Notes: generated from the sequence alone by a model not told the origin. A stretch of 64,000 nucleotides of DNA from Stenogyne calaminthoides (GCA_037126765.1 JBBCBC010000019.1:29100222-29164221); one strand, 5' to 3'. Numbered from the stretch's first letter, positions 1-11,540 are shown. Program-made: numbers and translations.

Positions 1-516
1 ATGGGCTAATAATCTTAAACACGGAAAAATAATGGCCAAGCCATATTGACTGTAATATGGGTTAAGATGGATAGTCAATATTAATTATGTAGTGGGATTA
101 ATTAATATTTATGGGCTTGAATTATATTAATATTCAATATTAGATATTCAAGATCCATTAGAAGGTCCAATCTTAATTCTCCTAAAGGCCCCAGTAGCCC
201 AACAAATAGTCCAATAACCTAAAAGGTGATTAAAATAAAATAAATATTGTTGCTTATATTTCTCTCAAATTTTCAAAAAATTATGGATAAAAGAGGGAGA
301 AAAGATTTTTTCTTTGAATTTTGTTATGGAATGAAGATATGTAGTCTTGGAATACAAGATTATCTCATTAAATTCAAGAAATCTCCCACTTGGTTATACA
401 TAGTGATATTTTCAATTTTTTGGAAAATAGAGGGCAATAAAGATTTTCTTGATTTTCTTGAAAAGATATTATGGAAGATATGTATTTCTTGAAATACAAG
501 AGTATCTCATAAATTC
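1..516 (+). repeat. Partial LTR of copia family C, cut by the assembly gap
   Basis: This stretch aligns by eye along its whole length with the middle of the family C LTRs, for example 18868-19388, sharing the block around ATTAATTATGTAGTGGGATT. Both termini are missing: the window edge cuts the left and the N gap cuts the right. Small indels relative to the two full-length LTRs at 18125 and 25429 mark it as a separate copy. The short reading frames in it are LTR translation and not genes. Confidence 0.85.
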
Positions 517-1016
517 NNNNNNNNNNNNNNNNNNNNNNNNNNNNNNNNNNNNNNNNNNNNNNNNNNNNNNNNNNNNNNNNNNNNNNNNNNNNNNNNNNNN
601 NNNNNNNNNNNNNNNNNNNNNNNNNNNNNNNNNNNNNNNNNNNNNNNNNNNNNNNNNNNNNNNNNNNNNNNNNNNNNNNNNNNNNNNNNNNNNNNNNNNN
701 NNNNNNNNNNNNNNNNNNNNNNNNNNNNNNNNNNNNNNNNNNNNNNNNNNNNNNNNNNNNNNNNNNNNNNNNNNNNNNNNNNNNNNNNNNNNNNNNNNNN
801 NNNNNNNNNNNNNNNNNNNNNNNNNNNNNNNNNNNNNNNNNNNNNNNNNNNNNNNNNNNNNNNNNNNNNNNNNNNNNNNNNNNNNNNNNNNNNNNNNNNN
901 NNNNNNNNNNNNNNNNNNNNNNNNNNNNNNNNNNNNNNNNNNNNNNNNNNNNNNNNNNNNNNNNNNNNNNNNNNNNNNNNNNNNNNNNNNNNNNNNNNNN
1001 NNNNNNNNNNNNNNNN
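517..1016. other. Assembly gap of exactly 500 N
   Basis: Five hundred consecutive N join two unrelated repeats: a plus-strand C LTR on the left and the 3' part of minus-strand element A1 on the right. A round 500 usually denotes a scaffold gap of unknown real size. Reading frames drawn across it are meaningless. Confidence 0.98.
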
Positions 1017-1449
1017 GGCGATGGTTTATGTGTCGACCTCGGTTCTTCTTGCTTGTAATACCATAGAAAATAGATGTAGCGTTTGAAGCTTGTGATATCA
1101 CTTGTAACTTGTTTTATCAATGAAAAACTTTGTTATTCCATTCTTTGTGTTGTTTTCTTTCCCGACTTATGCGATCTGTGGCTTTAAACTTGACTTGTTT
1201 GTTAACTTGATAGCTTTAATCGACTTATAAAGTAATCTTTCCAACTGATCGGGTCCCCTTAACTGATATATCTTGAACCGATCGCCTTTTGTCCGAACTT
1301 CAGATCATTTACCTTTTCGACTTTCTCGACCGCTTCCTATCCGAACTTCGATTGGCTCGCGTCTGTTGTTCCGATAAGTTGAGATTCCTAACTCAATTGA
1401 TTCCACTTATCATTGGTTAGTCTTTTTAACCAACCGAATCGAGATCAAT
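1017..1449 (-). other. Sequence downstream of A1 RNase H
   Basis: This lies 3' of the RNase H tail in the A1 orientation and loosely resembles the start of the A2 post-pol region (about 47640-47900), sharing ACTGATC and CCGATCG-type words. A short minus-strand stretch beside the gap can be read as a serine-rich peptide, but I see no domain. I see nothing else. Confidence 0.45.
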
Positions 1450-1970
1450 CCTTCAAACCCATATCTCGTGCATTTTCTCCAAGATCCGAAGCCCTAGCTC
1501 GTTGCATAACTCTCCTCGAATCATCTCGCCTAGTGGCTTGGTTAAGATATAAGTCACGCTTGTCAAGATGGATCTTTTCCATCCGGATATTCTTCTTTTC
1601 AACATGATCTCTCGATAAAATGGTGTCCTACATCCACATGCTTTGCATCTTGTATGTAGAAACAGATTCCGAAAGATTGCAATAAAGACTATTACCGCCA
1701 CGTAATATAGGTATGTTCTTAGCTACGATGTTATAATCCTCACCACGACTTAGCTGGTTGGGAACAACAAACTTCCTCACCCATATATTTCGCTTCAAGA
1801 GTAGATGTCGAATCGATGTCCGCTTTTCGAAAACCAAGAGATCGCTTATTTCAAGAAACCGACATGAACCCGAGGTCGACTCCTGTCGATTCTCGCAACC
1901 TCCGTGAATCAAATCGCAATATCCACTAAGCTCTAGATTGTCATCCGATAGGGTAAAATAAACCAAGGTT
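1450..1970 (-). pseudogene. A1 RNase H (copia), broken
   Basis: RNase H degrades the RNA strand of the cDNA hybrid during reverse transcription. Minus-strand frames carry the copia pattern: DDNLELSGYCD near the start, the STSGSCRFL block, EDYNIVAKNIPI in the middle, and ILTKPLGE plus LCNELGL at the end. These lie in at least two frames (1628-1966 and 1453-1701), so there is a frameshift between them. The first Asp of the fold is present in GYCD. The order RT then RNase H toward lower coordinates confirms the minus orientation. Confidence 0.75.
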
Positions 1971-2055
1971 TACAAATTCTTCAGATATTTGAGAATCCGC
2001 TTAGTCGCTTTCTAGGTGGCTTTGCATTGGATTTGCTTTGAAATCGCACATACAC

Positions 2056-3010
2056 CTACCGCAAAAGTAATGTCCGGGTCTGGCAACAAATGTATAGTAG
2101 AGATCCAATTAGAGCTCTATAATCCTTCCGATTCGTTTTTCGACCATCTTCGCTCGATCCATCTTGAATCCGGTCATTATTGGAATTCGCTTCCTTGCAA
2201 GGTTGAACTCCGAACTTTGCCAAGAGATTCTTGTGTATTTCGGGCCGGCATTTGAATATTCCTTCAGACTGCCGACTTGTAATCCCGTAAAGTAATTCAT
2301 CCGACCCATCATGGACATCTCGAATTTCCCCCATGCATCAACTTCTGTCAACTTCTCACATAGCTTCTTGTTGGGAGATCCGAAGATGATGTCGCCCACG
2401 AGATCCGAACCATCATAATATCTTCTCCATCTTCTATTCGCATTAAGGTTCTATCCACGCCTTTAGTGAACCCGCTGGTTCTGCATCAAGAATCGAGAGA
2501 GTGTATCATACCAAGCTCGAGGAGCTTGTTTCAGTCAGAAAGAGCTTTCCTTAAACGGACACTTGGTTGCCTTTTTCAAAGCCCTCGGAGGTTGTTCGGC
2601 ATAAACTTCCTCTCTAGTACCCCGCTTAAGAATGCACTTTTTACATCCATCCGATACACAAAGTGAACCCTCTGTGGGGAAGCATATGCGTAAAATTGAC
2701 CGAATGGCTTTAAGCGAAGCGATCGTGCAAAGGTCTCATCATAATCAATTCTTCCCGATTGTGAATACCCCTTAGCAACAAGTCTTGCCTTTATTCCCAG
2801 TTATGACATTTTTTCTCATCTCTCTTGTTCTTGAATACCCACTTTGTGTCAATTACGCCTTGATGAGTTGGTCTCGCCCACCAATTCCCAAACTTGATTT
2901 CTCTCAAACTGCTCCAGCCTCCTCCATGGCTAGAATCGAGCTTTTTGCGATCTTGTAGAGCTTCCTTTACCAGAGTTGGTTCCTTCATAGACGATAACAA
3001 CAACGATATG
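2056..3010 (-). pseudogene. A1 reverse transcriptase (copia), broken
   Basis: RNA-directed DNA polymerase domain (RVT_2 type). Minus-strand pieces in order are: SSMKEPTLVKEALQD at the N-terminus (about 3003), TKWVFKNKRDEKK (about 2850), a VYRMDVKSAFL-type block (about 2640), the region where YVDD is expected, which reads VGDIIFGS (2381-2400), NYFTGLQV (about 2290) and DYRALIGSLLY (about 2090). Several frames are needed, so the domain is inactive as assembled. The first catalytic Asp is absent, and A2 shows the same change. Confidence 0.8.
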
Positions 3011-3593
3011 GCACTTTCACCAACTGATGTCTAGTTTTGACTCTATCGATGATGGGTCTCCGATAATCGATCGCTTGGATGACCGGTAATCCAGTCCTTC
3101 GCTCGATATAAGGCTCGCTTTGGAGAACATCATCCATATCCGATAGTTCATTACTAGTGATTGGGAGTGGTGCGGAATTATGATCCACTTGATAAGAACA
3201 TGTCTCAAATGATGTTGGACTCATCATGTGTCAAGTCCATTCATAGAACTTCAGAAGCTCCCTAAACCGGATGGTTCATTGATATTATCTCACTATAATG
3301 CCTTCTTCATCGATAAGTAGTGCGTGCCTTTTGGGTCCGATTGACTGTTGAATCGCGAAGATCAAGTTCTCGGATGTGCATTGTTACGTGTTCGGGTTCT
3401 TTATCCTTGATGCTTAAATATTCATTTTCTCTCGCGTGTCGTAACCTGATCCGTACGGCTTGTTCTAAGGCAAATTTCTCTTGTTTTAGGATGTCTCATC
3501 AAAGACCACATGGGGTGTTTCTTCCACAACTAGAGTTCGCTTATTGTAAACTCGAAGTTTTGGTTGGATGAGGAATATCCTAAGAATATGCCC

Positions 3594-4290
3594 TCATCTC
3601 GACTTGGCCTCAAAAGTCTTCAACCGACTTTTTCCCATTGTTGAATGAAACACTTGCACCCAAAAACACGGAAGTATGAAACACGAGGTTTTCGCCTTTC
3701 CACGTTCATAAGGTGTTTTGAAGTGAGTCTTAGTCGAGAACATCTCGCTCGAGTATGGCATGCTTTGTGGTTTATTGCTTACGCCCGAAAGGGCTTGGTG
3801 TGGCATGTTCGCTAACATAGTGCGGCGAAAGCTTCCTTGAGAGTTCTGTTTTCTCCGCTCGCTACTCCATTTTGTTGTGGTGTTCTTGAAGTCGACGTTT
3901 CATGTCAGATACCAAACTCAAAGGTAAAAAATCAAGAATAAAGGAATTCAGAACTCAGACCTTTATCCGATCCGATCTTTACTATCTTGACAATTCTTCT
4001 CATTTTGTAGCTTTTTTGAAGCGATTAATTATCTTAGTCGTTGTCTCGCTTTTTCTTGTATAAGAATACAACCCAAGTAAACTTGGAATAATCATCCACG
4101 ATTACAAGAGTATATTTCGTATCGAGACCGATCGTGTAATCGGGTCCGAATAGATCCATATGGGATTCTAATACTTTCACTGAATCTTTGGTCCGTATTC
4201 CCCTTGAATGAGGCTTTAACTTGTTTGCCCTTCTCCGACGCGACACATGTCCGATCTTTGAGAATATCTCATTTGAAGTCCTCAACCAAA
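3594..4290 (-). pseudogene. A1 integrase core and C-terminal part, broken
   Basis: Integrase joins the cDNA to the target. The frame at 4034-4285 contains HMDLFGP, with the first catalytic Asp, followed by KYTLVIVDDYSKFTWVVFL. The frame at 3594-3818 holds TPYERGKAK, a cysteine-poor version of the SYFHVFG block and SRLKTFEAKS, the end of the copia integrase. The D-x35-E part between them is scattered over frames. The zinc-binding N-terminal part should lie at about 4290-4420 and is only faintly visible. Confidence 0.75.
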
Positions 4291-4559
4291 GACATCCTAA
4301 ATGATCTTGTTAAGAGTCTTGAAGTTCCGATGACTCAATCTTTTGTGCCGTGAGCCAATCGCTACTTTTTAGAACTCTTAACAATTAAGCATGTATTCTT
4401 TGGGCAAATCGTTTAATCTGCTATGTAGATCGTGGCCTTTCCTTGAACAAGTTAGCAAGATTTGTTGAGTGGCTCGATTCCTTATCGCATACTTGTCGCC
4501 GAGAACTCAACGCTGAATCTGTTGTCGCAGAATTGTGATACCGATAGTAGATTGTGCTT

Positions 4560-4760
4560 CAATCCTTCCGACATACGAGACTCCGCCATTTGTACATCAT
4601 CATTCTCTAAGGTTCCAATCCCTTGGTAAAACCAAAGTTATCATCACCGAAGAGTACACGCATGGCCTTCTTGTTCTTTTTAAGATCTAAGGAGATGTTT
4701 ACTTCCAAATCGTGTGCCTTGAGCACCACTATCGATGTACCGGATAGTTGCTTGTGCACC
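4560..4760 (-). pseudogene. A1 aspartic protease fragment
   Basis: On the minus strand, 4725-4736 encodes Ile-Asp-Ser-Gly, the active-site motif of retroelement aspartic protease, followed by AQGT. A2 has the same motif at 44379-44390, followed by CSRHMT. No continuous protease frame remains. The position between gag and integrase is as expected. Confidence 0.65.
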
Positions 4761-6566
4761 TCCTTTGTTGGCCATCCCCACGCGAACCCGCAATCAAATC
4801 AAAGTTTAGGTACTCCTTTGGAATTGGGTCCTCGGGGTTAGTGGTGGATTTAGGGATCCACACAAACAGAAAGCACTTCTATGAAAATCAAAGATTAGAA
4901 GGTCCGATTTGTCTCCCATACATATCAACATAATCATACGCCTTTTATATGCTTTCTCGATTAGTATGATTATTAGTGTGAGCCTTGGATGACTTAGAAG
5001 ACTTGGGATTTTTCTTTATATTTTGTCTTCTTTTAATCCAAGTGTGGCTCAAAAAGAGTAGTTCTAGATATCCGATTATAAGGGTAGGTACGATCGCTAC
5101 CATCAAAAGATTCATATCTTTTTTTGGCATAGGTGGTTTTTGCAGACTTACCTATAGCTTGCTTATTAGGCAAAGACCTTGATTGGGTCTCAGATTAGAT
5201 TTCCTTCTTATGGGTTGTCTCTTCGATATTTAATCAACGATCAAGTTGAGGTCTCTTCGAAGAACCGGGTTCTTCTCGTTGATTCCTCTACCGATGCTTT
5301 TATCGATTGGGGTCCATTTCCTTTCCCTTTCGATTAGGCACATGCCTTTACTTGCTCAAAGAAGTCTTTTTTTTTCCTTATTAGATACAAGTTTAGCTTT
5401 TTAGTGTATCTTTGTCGAGACTCGCTTGATTACACCCTTCAAGTGAATCAAACGGGGCTTTTGAGGATGTAGAAGGGTTCTCATACCCAATTCCTTCTTG
5501 TTAGCTCAAGATTCGAAAATAGGTGTTCATTTCTTGAACGGTTTTAGATGACTTCGTGAAAACCTCTATTTTCTTCCATGGACTATCCTCGGTGAGATTT
5601 AAGACTCTCATGTAGCTCCTTAATAGCTCATCAAATTTAGCTTTGAAGGATTTTGAAATCATCGACTTGTCGTTTGTTGATTGCTAAAGTCGATCTTTGA
5701 TTTGTTTCTCCCCGATCGAAGATTTAACCTTCAGCGTTAAGTTCCTCGCCACCTTCAACAGTTTATTTTTGATTAAGTAGCTTTTACCGAGAGCGTTCTC
5801 TTTAACGAAATGATTATTTTTCGATCCTTAGCTTGTCATTTTCAAATTTCCACTATTGTATAAGTGTCTACTACTTCGTAGAGATCATCAAGCAATTGCT
5901 CGAGTAGAGTTGCAAGTCAATCTCTCCAAAGAAAAGTAATAATAGCGAGGTGTGGAAATTGAAAAGCAGGTTTGAGGTTACCTCAGATTGGTCCTCCTTG
6001 GCCATCGACAAACTTCATCGTCATCCGAAGAGAATATCGATCTTCATGCTCGTGAAGTCAACAACACCGCTTATCGACGTAGTCTTCTGCGATGAGTACC
6101 CGTAGTCCTCGGAAGAGATAGGAATCATCGATTCGGATATGTGTCCGACTACGGGGCTTTCCTATCTCCGAGCGTTACTCTTTTTGTTCGTTTCTCTTCT
6201 CTTTCTTCTCGAGTCGTCGGTCGGTCTTTGTAGTGACCTGGTTTCTCATGATTGAAGCATGATCCTCGATCTCTGGAACTTCCTCCGGGTGAGTCACTCC
6301 GTCAGATGTAGGATCTGTCGGTGACTTTCCTTTCGATAAGAATGAACTTTTCCGTCGGATATGTTATCTCTTCTTTCATCTGTCAGATCATCTCTTTTCT
6401 TTTCTTCTCTATGATCTCTTCGATCATCAGATCTGGTTCTTTCTCGTGATCTGTCGGGTTGGCCTCCTGTTTTCTTTGATAGTCATTTGTAGAATCTCCG
6501 ATACTTACCAACCCGAGTATTTGTTCTTTCAAGTTTCTTGCAAGCGGAGCGATCTGCTTCCTTGAC
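4761..6566 (-). pseudogene. A1 gag C-terminal and linker region, heavily broken
   Basis: No long frame survives. Words in this stretch match, in reverse complement, the A2 region 42413-44370: a Lys-rich stretch around 5540-5600, and a frame at 4945-5130 containing KKDMNLLMVAIVP that parallels A2 near 44000. In A2 the matching region is Lys/Glu-rich and probably helical. A zinc knuckle is not recognisable. This is a decayed C-terminal gag plus linker; its precise limits are uncertain. Confidence 0.5.
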
Positions 6567-7352
6567 TTATGATGTTTCCAACGAGTTCGGTGGCCTTCGA
6601 TCTTTCTGGTTGCGCTTTAAACGAATCGATTTAGACGTTGAGGCTTCAGCAGGCATCTCGTCTTCATCTGCTTGTCCTCTTTCGATTAAGTCAAACTCGT
6701 GAGCTTTAAGGCTTAAGAACAAGCTACTCGGCTTCATCTTTGAAATGTCTTGGCAATCCTTGATTACCGTGACTTTCATGTCCCATTTCTTGGTGAGAGA
6801 TCTTAAGATCTTGTAGTTGATATCTTTGTCTGACATCTCTCTACCAAGTTCTCGTAGCTTATTGACTGACATGGTGATCCTCCCATCGAGCTCGTTGATG
6901 GTCTCGTTGGGCAACATCTTTAACTTTTTTCGAACTTCACCAAATTTTAGCTTGTGGCGGTACATCTTTGATCCGATCATTTCTTCGCATATCTCAAAGT
7001 AAAGAGTATCCCACATTGCTTTTAAGGTTTTATGATACTTTATCTTCTTTTGGTAACTTTATCCATTGTCTTCATGATTATATGCCCCGGCGATTGTATC
7101 TAAAGTAAAAACTTTCTTTCCTCCTCCATCCATCGTATCGGGGCTTTTTCGCACAAGACTTCTCGTGGCAAAGTCTGGATCTCCTCCGACTGCTGGGTTG
7201 TCGTGGTATATGATGATGGGTCCTCGTTCGATGACTTCCATCATTCTCGCCGCCATCGATCCTAGATGGTTGCACATATATATAGCCCAATCTGCATACT
7301 CATCAATTGAAAATTTAGGCAAATCATGATACATACTAGAGGTATTATCCAT
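6567..7352 (-). pseudogene. A1 gag (UBN2/Retrotran_gag-like), frameshifted
   Basis: Gag packages the element RNA into virus-like particles. An ATG at 7352 begins MDNTSSMYHDLPKFSIDEYA; that frame ends at 7059. A second frame (7016-6567) carries ETINELDGRITMSVNKLREL, NYKILRSLTKKWDMKV and LKAHEFDLIERG, characteristic of copia gag of the UBN2 type. The start is chosen because it lies about 130 bases downstream of the primer site and A2 starts identically. The frameshift near 7040 divides the domain. Confidence 0.85.
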
Positions 7353-7479
7353 GCCGAAAGTGATTTTGAAAACGAATGAGTTTTAAAAAACGGTTTTTTC
7401 AAGATCACCAAATGACCACAAAGATTCTTCCTCAAGAATCGATGATACTCAAAGCCGATTAGTCCAGAGAACCACCGCC

Positions 7480-7491
7480 TCTGATACCACT
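7480..7491 (-). other. A1 primer-binding site (tRNA-iMet type)
   Basis: On the minus strand the LTR end CCTACA is followed at once by AGTGGTATCAGAGG, complementary to the 3' end of plant initiator tRNA-Met. Here the CAG is intact, in contrast to the sister element A2 (41628-41640), which reads TATCGAG. Confidence 0.85.
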
Positions 7492-7954
7492 TGTAGGTCC
7501 CGAATCTGTTTTGGAGGGTGAAGTCTAGAGGAGGGGTGAATAGACTTCCAAAACTTTTCGTCTGGATCGGTGTGAACTACAGATTACCTAATCGAGTGCT
7601 AGTGTATCGGTTTAGGATCGATGTTCAATCTTCTTGAAAGTGTCCGAGGGCGATCGATTTGATATCTGTCGGCCTTAACTCGAATGGTGGTACGAAGCTT
7701 GTTTTTTACTCGTGAAAAAACCGGTTTTATCAATCGATTCTTAAATGGACAACCAAATGATTTGAAATGTCAATCTGACGATCGATTAAAGGTGCGGACC
7801 GAGCTTAACTTTAGAATATGTATGCAGTTTAAACTCAGTTGAGTGACTTGTGTAAAGCGATAAGAAAGCAAGTAAATGCACACAAGACTTTTTATAGTGG
7901 TTCGCATTTAAACTCGCCCCACGTCCACTCTTTCCTTAACACAAGGAACCTTAA

Positions 7955-8230
7955 CCTACTTTTAACTCATGGGACTTATATCCTTTTCAGGATGGCCGAG
8001 ATGTTTACAGAGTTCCCACACTTACAAACTTAACCTGCGGGACTTATATCCTTTTCAGGATGGCCGAGATGTTTACCGAGTTCCCACTCAAGCTTAACCT
8101 ACGGGACTTATATCCTTTTCAGGATAGCCGAGATGTTTATCGAGTTTCCACTCTACAAACGTAACCAGCGGGACTTATATCCTACAAAGAGGATAGTCGA
8201 GATGTTTAATGAGTTCTCACTCTACAGACT
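7955..8230 (-). repeat. Four tandem 64-67-bp units inside the A1 LTR
   Basis: Four units each begin GGGACTTATATCC, pass through a GGATGGCCGAGATGTTTA-type core and end with a GAGTTCCCACT-like word. The fourth has an insertion after TATATCC. A shorter version of the same repeat, based on GGACTTATCACCCTCTCGGG, occurs three times in each NA LTR, which links the two families. Confidence 0.8.
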
Positions 8231-8485
8231 TGACCTAACTTGCGTTTGGGTAAAGAATGATTGAGGGTTCCAACTGAAATCTTATCCTTGGTGCTTTAGG
8301 TAGCCAAAATGCTAGTGGATAGGATTTCTTGCTAAGAACTATGGGATGAACACTCTAAGAATAATCTTCAGATGTAGTGTTCTTTTGAGTGGAGATTTGT
8401 TGTAGCTTTAGCTTCTTTTGCGATGTCTCCGTGTTTGTTCTTGCGTTTTCACTTGTTGGTCCTTTTCTTCAAAATGAAGATCGAT

Positions 8486-8502
8486 CCCATTTTATAGACC
8501 TC
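8486..8502 (-). promoter_or_regulatory. A1 LTR core promoter (TATA box)
   Basis: On the minus strand, CTCTCCAACGG is followed about 25 bases later by GGTCTATAAAATGGG. The same arrangement occurs in A2 (40762-40792 and about 53743-53770) and, with CTCTCCAACGG and TATAAATA, in the NA LTRs. Position in the LTR and conservation support a pol II TATA promoter driving the genomic RNA. Confidence 0.65.
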
Positions 8503-9313
8503 GAAATCAAAGAGCCGTTGGAGAGCAATTTGAATTTCGCCATATTAGGTAGGTATGGGGATATGATTGTGAAGTCTTTGCGATTTTCGGCGTGGTCAGT
8601 AGGCATGATTAAGCGTCGTTTTTTATGCTGCGTCGTATCCCGTATTATCGACTCTTTTTGTGCACGTGTAAACTTTCTCGCCCAACCCATGGCTTTAGAA
8701 ATTTGCTGTTAGGCGATTGATATTCCTTTTGAAGAGGATTCGTCTTATGCGGTGTATCTTTTTTATTGTCACGGTGTGAAAGTGACTTGATCAAATGTGG
8801 TCGTCACTACCTTGTTGAGTCTTCGGTTGCACATTGTCTTAGCTTCAATATCACGGACTCTCTGCCGAAAGTAGGTCTTGGTCTTTTGATCTTGGTGTCT
8901 CTCGAGCCTCGGTGTATTGATCGTCTTTGAGTCTTGAGTTTGATCTTTGAGTCTTGAGTTTATCTGAGTCTTCCGTTCATCCGAAGTCTTGATGTTATCG
9001 AGTCTTGAGTTCATCCGAGTCTTGAGTTCTTCTTCGAGTCTTGATGTCTTCTTGTCTTCACGATCTTGACTTCTTGTCTTGATTTAAGCTTAGTCTTCGA
9101 TCATCGACCTTCTCTCGGTCATCCGATACTTCGACTGACCTATACATATTGAGTTCCCCCAATATGTGACCTATCTTTTACATCAGCTATCTATACATTT
9201 CAGCTGGTCATCTTATTCTGATTCTAAGTCATCAGTCAGCTAACAGGTCTGACTGGTCCTATTACAACCTGTTTTGGAACTTCCATCAAAACTAAATTAC
9301 ATATTTCCCAACA

Positions 9314-9997
9314 CCTTTCATTTAAACAAGTAACACCTTTCATTGAAACAAGTACTACTTTTCATTTATACAAGTACAACTTTTCAATTAAACAAGTAGT
9401 ACTTTTCATTGAACACAAGTAATATTAATTTAAATAAATATAACTTTTCATTTAAACAAGTAATACTTTTCATTGAACTCGAGTAATACTTTTCATTTAA
9501 ACAAGTACTACATTTCAATTAAACAAGTAATACTTTTCATTGAACTCAAGTAATACCTTTCATTTAAACAAGTAACGCCTTTCAATGAAACAAATACTAC
9601 TTTTCATTTAAACAAATAATATTTTTCATTGAACTCAAGTAATACCTTTCATTTAAACAAATACACCTTTCATTTAAACAAGTTATACTTTTCATTGAAC
9701 TCAGGTAATACTTTTCATTTAAACAAGAACTACATTTCATTGAAACAAGTAATACTTTTTATTGAACTCAAGTAATACCTTTCATTTAAACAAGTAACAC
9801 CTTTCGTTGAAATAAGTACTACTTTTCATTTAAACAAGTACTACTTTTTACTTAAACAAGTAATACTTTTCATTGAACTCAAATAATACCTTTCATTTAA
9901 ATAAATACTACTTTTCATTTAAACAAGTACTACATTTCATTTAAACAAGTAATACTTTTCATTTAAACAAGTAATATTTTTCATTGAACTCAAGTAA
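9314..9997. repeat. Minisatellite array, 22-23-bp units, part 1
   Basis: About 30 imperfect units alternate forms such as AAGTACTACTTTTCATTTAAAC and AAGTAATACTTTTCATTGAACTC. The same array resumes at 15258-15552 and 36827-38330. The interruptions are transposon insertions, so these are pieces of one original array. It is AT-rich and has no coding potential. Confidence 0.95.
9993..9997. repeat. Target-site duplication AGTAA (left) of solo LTR S
   Basis: AGTAA immediately before TGTCACATCCCG is repeated exactly at 15258-15262, immediately after GGTGTTACA. A 5-bp duplication is the expected signature of LTR-retroelement integration. Both copies derive from a minisatellite unit. Confidence 0.85.
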
Positions 9998-10324
9998 TGT
10001 CACATCCCGATTTTTCATAGGCTAACTATGCATAAATTTCGTAAGAATTTGCAGCGGAAAGTAAAAATAAATAAAATAAATATGCACTTTAAAACTCAAA
10101 AGGTTCAAATTTGTCTAAAGAGATGTGACTATAATTAATAAAAATACTTCAATCTAAAAAAAACTGAACTTGAACTTAATATGACTCAATATTAAAAAAA
10201 AAAAATCAATTGTTGCAATAGTAAAATTTAAATAAACACTTGAGTCAATCCACCGTCCCTCCACCATACTCCTTCTTAATCTGTAAAATGTTAAATGTAT
10301 GGTATGAGAAAAACCACAAGCTCG

Positions 10325-10445
10325 AAGACCTCTTTGCAGTCTCGGGCTATGTGCACTACAGTTCCCTCAAAGACCTCTTTGCAATCTTATTGGGTTCCCT
10401 GAGGACCTCTTTGCAGTCCCGGACCTCTTTGCAGTCCCTGACCTT
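10325..10445. repeat. Short tandem repeat GACCTCTTTGCAGTC in LTR S
   Basis: Four copies of a GACCTCTTTGCA(G/A)TC core lie within about 120 bp, at irregular spacing, immediately left of the NA insertion. They lie outside the part shared by the two NA LTRs, so they belong to the host LTR S. Confidence 0.6.
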
Positions 10446-11089
10446 TCATAACTTTATTTTTACATATGGTGATTCCAGATTTTTCTCTTTTAAGCTCATG
10501 TGTTGTGTTTTGCTTATGATCGAATGCATATGACAAGATAAGAACGTAAAGCAGTAAAGAACACAACAATGTATAGTGGTTCGGAGACTCAAGCTCCTAC
10601 ATCCACTCTCCCTGTTCCTAGGGAAATTCCTTCAAACTGGACTTATCACCCTCTCGGGTTAGCCTCTAAATATTTAACGAGCTCTCACTCCCTCTGGACT
10701 TATCACCCTCTCGGGCTCACCTCTAGATGTTTAACGAGTTCACACTCCTTCAGGACTTATCACCCTCTCTCGGGATTGCCTAACAACTACCTCACTTCAC
10801 CACTAGTTATCTCTTACGAGAATAGGGTTTGGGTTTGGTGTTGTCTCCAACTATGGTGAGATTTTCCCTTACATTTGTTTAGCCTCAATGCTAAGGTTGG
10901 GAAAATCTCTCTAAGCGTAGGATACATCGTGGGTTACTTAGATTGGGTTCTAGAACACTCTTTGAATATATTTGTATATCTACAGACTTGTGTTCTATGG
11001 TGGGAAAGCTTGAGTATATGTTCTCTTAGCTCTGTAGCATCGTTTGCTATATTCTCCGCACTTCCACACGTAATAGTGAAGGAAGAACT

Positions 11090-11101
11090 TGTATTTATAG
11101 T
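11090..11101 (-). promoter_or_regulatory. TATA box of the NA 3' LTR
   Basis: The minus strand reads CACTATAAATACAAG, with CTCTCCAACGG a short distance upstream, as in the A-family LTRs. The same block is present in the 5' LTR at about 13659-13670, which would be the copy driving transcription. Confidence 0.6.
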
Positions 11102-11431
11102 GTGGATTTGAATGTTACCGTTGGAGAGAATCACATTCAAATCCATATTATTCTTTGTAAGTTCTGCAGCTTTTTCAGGCTGGTTGTCTTCCTCTCGTTG
11201 GTCCACGTCAGCTGGATTCCAACAGCTATATTCCTCAGTTTCTTTACCTCGGAACATTCAGGTTATACTGAGCATTCAGTACATTAATGAGTCTTCAGTA
11301 ATTACTGTGCCTTCAGTATCCTTTGTCTTCAGTCTTCAGTATCTTCAGTCTTCTGAGTCTTCAATGTCTTCTGAGTCTTCAGAGATATACTGACTGATAT
11401 ACTGAGTCTTCATGCTGAGTCTTTAGTTTCT

Positions 11432-11540
11432 CAGTTTCATACTGAGTTTTCAGATTCTCAGTCTCATACTGAGTCTTCAGATTCTCAATCTCAAACTGAG
11501 TCTTCAGATTCTCAATCTCATACTGAGTCTTCAGAATCTT
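11432..11540 (-). repeat. 27-bp tandem repeat in the NA LTR (four units)
   Basis: Four imperfect 27-bp units follow the pattern CAGTCTCATACTGAGTCTTC plus AGATTCT. The same four units are found in the other LTR at about 13998-14106, so the repeat predates the last transposition. Confidence 0.8.

Larger units (their letters stand above)
1017..9313 (-). mobile_element. Ty1/copia element A1 (SIRE/Maximus-like), 3' end missing
   Basis: On the minus strand the order is 5' LTR (7492-9313), primer site, gag, protease, integrase, RT and RNase H, which is the Ty1/copia order. It is the same family as A2 (40063-54601, opposite strand): the gag start, protease motif, integrase core and LTR promoter match. 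Its post-pol region and 3' LTR are missing at the gap. The 5' LTR abuts the minisatellite directly, so A1 appears to have inserted into that array. Coding regions are broken by many frameshifts. Assignment to SIRE/Maximus rests on gag style and on the long post-pol region of sister A2. Confidence 0.85.
7492..9313 (-). repeat. A1 5' LTR (1822 bp)
   Basis: In the element's own orientation it starts TGTTGGGAAATATG at 9313 and ends GGGACCTACA at 7492, the TG...CA termini of an LTR. It shares the start, promoter block and end with the A2 LTRs. It abuts the primer site on one side and the minisatellite on the other. The short frames inside it (7839, 8389, 8469, 8769) are LTR translation. Confidence 0.85.

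Noticed and set aside
374..1120. Long reading frames across the N block (374-1120, 449-1066, 469-1101)
   Set aside because: They consist mostly of X from the 500 N; only short LTR or pol scraps lie at their ends.
9314..9997. CRISPR-like direct repeats
   Set aside because: The units are contiguous and degenerate, without unique spacers, in plant DNA; this is a minisatellite.
10569..11393. Plus-strand ORFs rich in Ser, His and Leu in the NA LTRs (10569, 10875, 11112, 13138, 13444)
   Set aside because: They are translations of LTR tandem repeats, present in both LTRs and antisense to the element.
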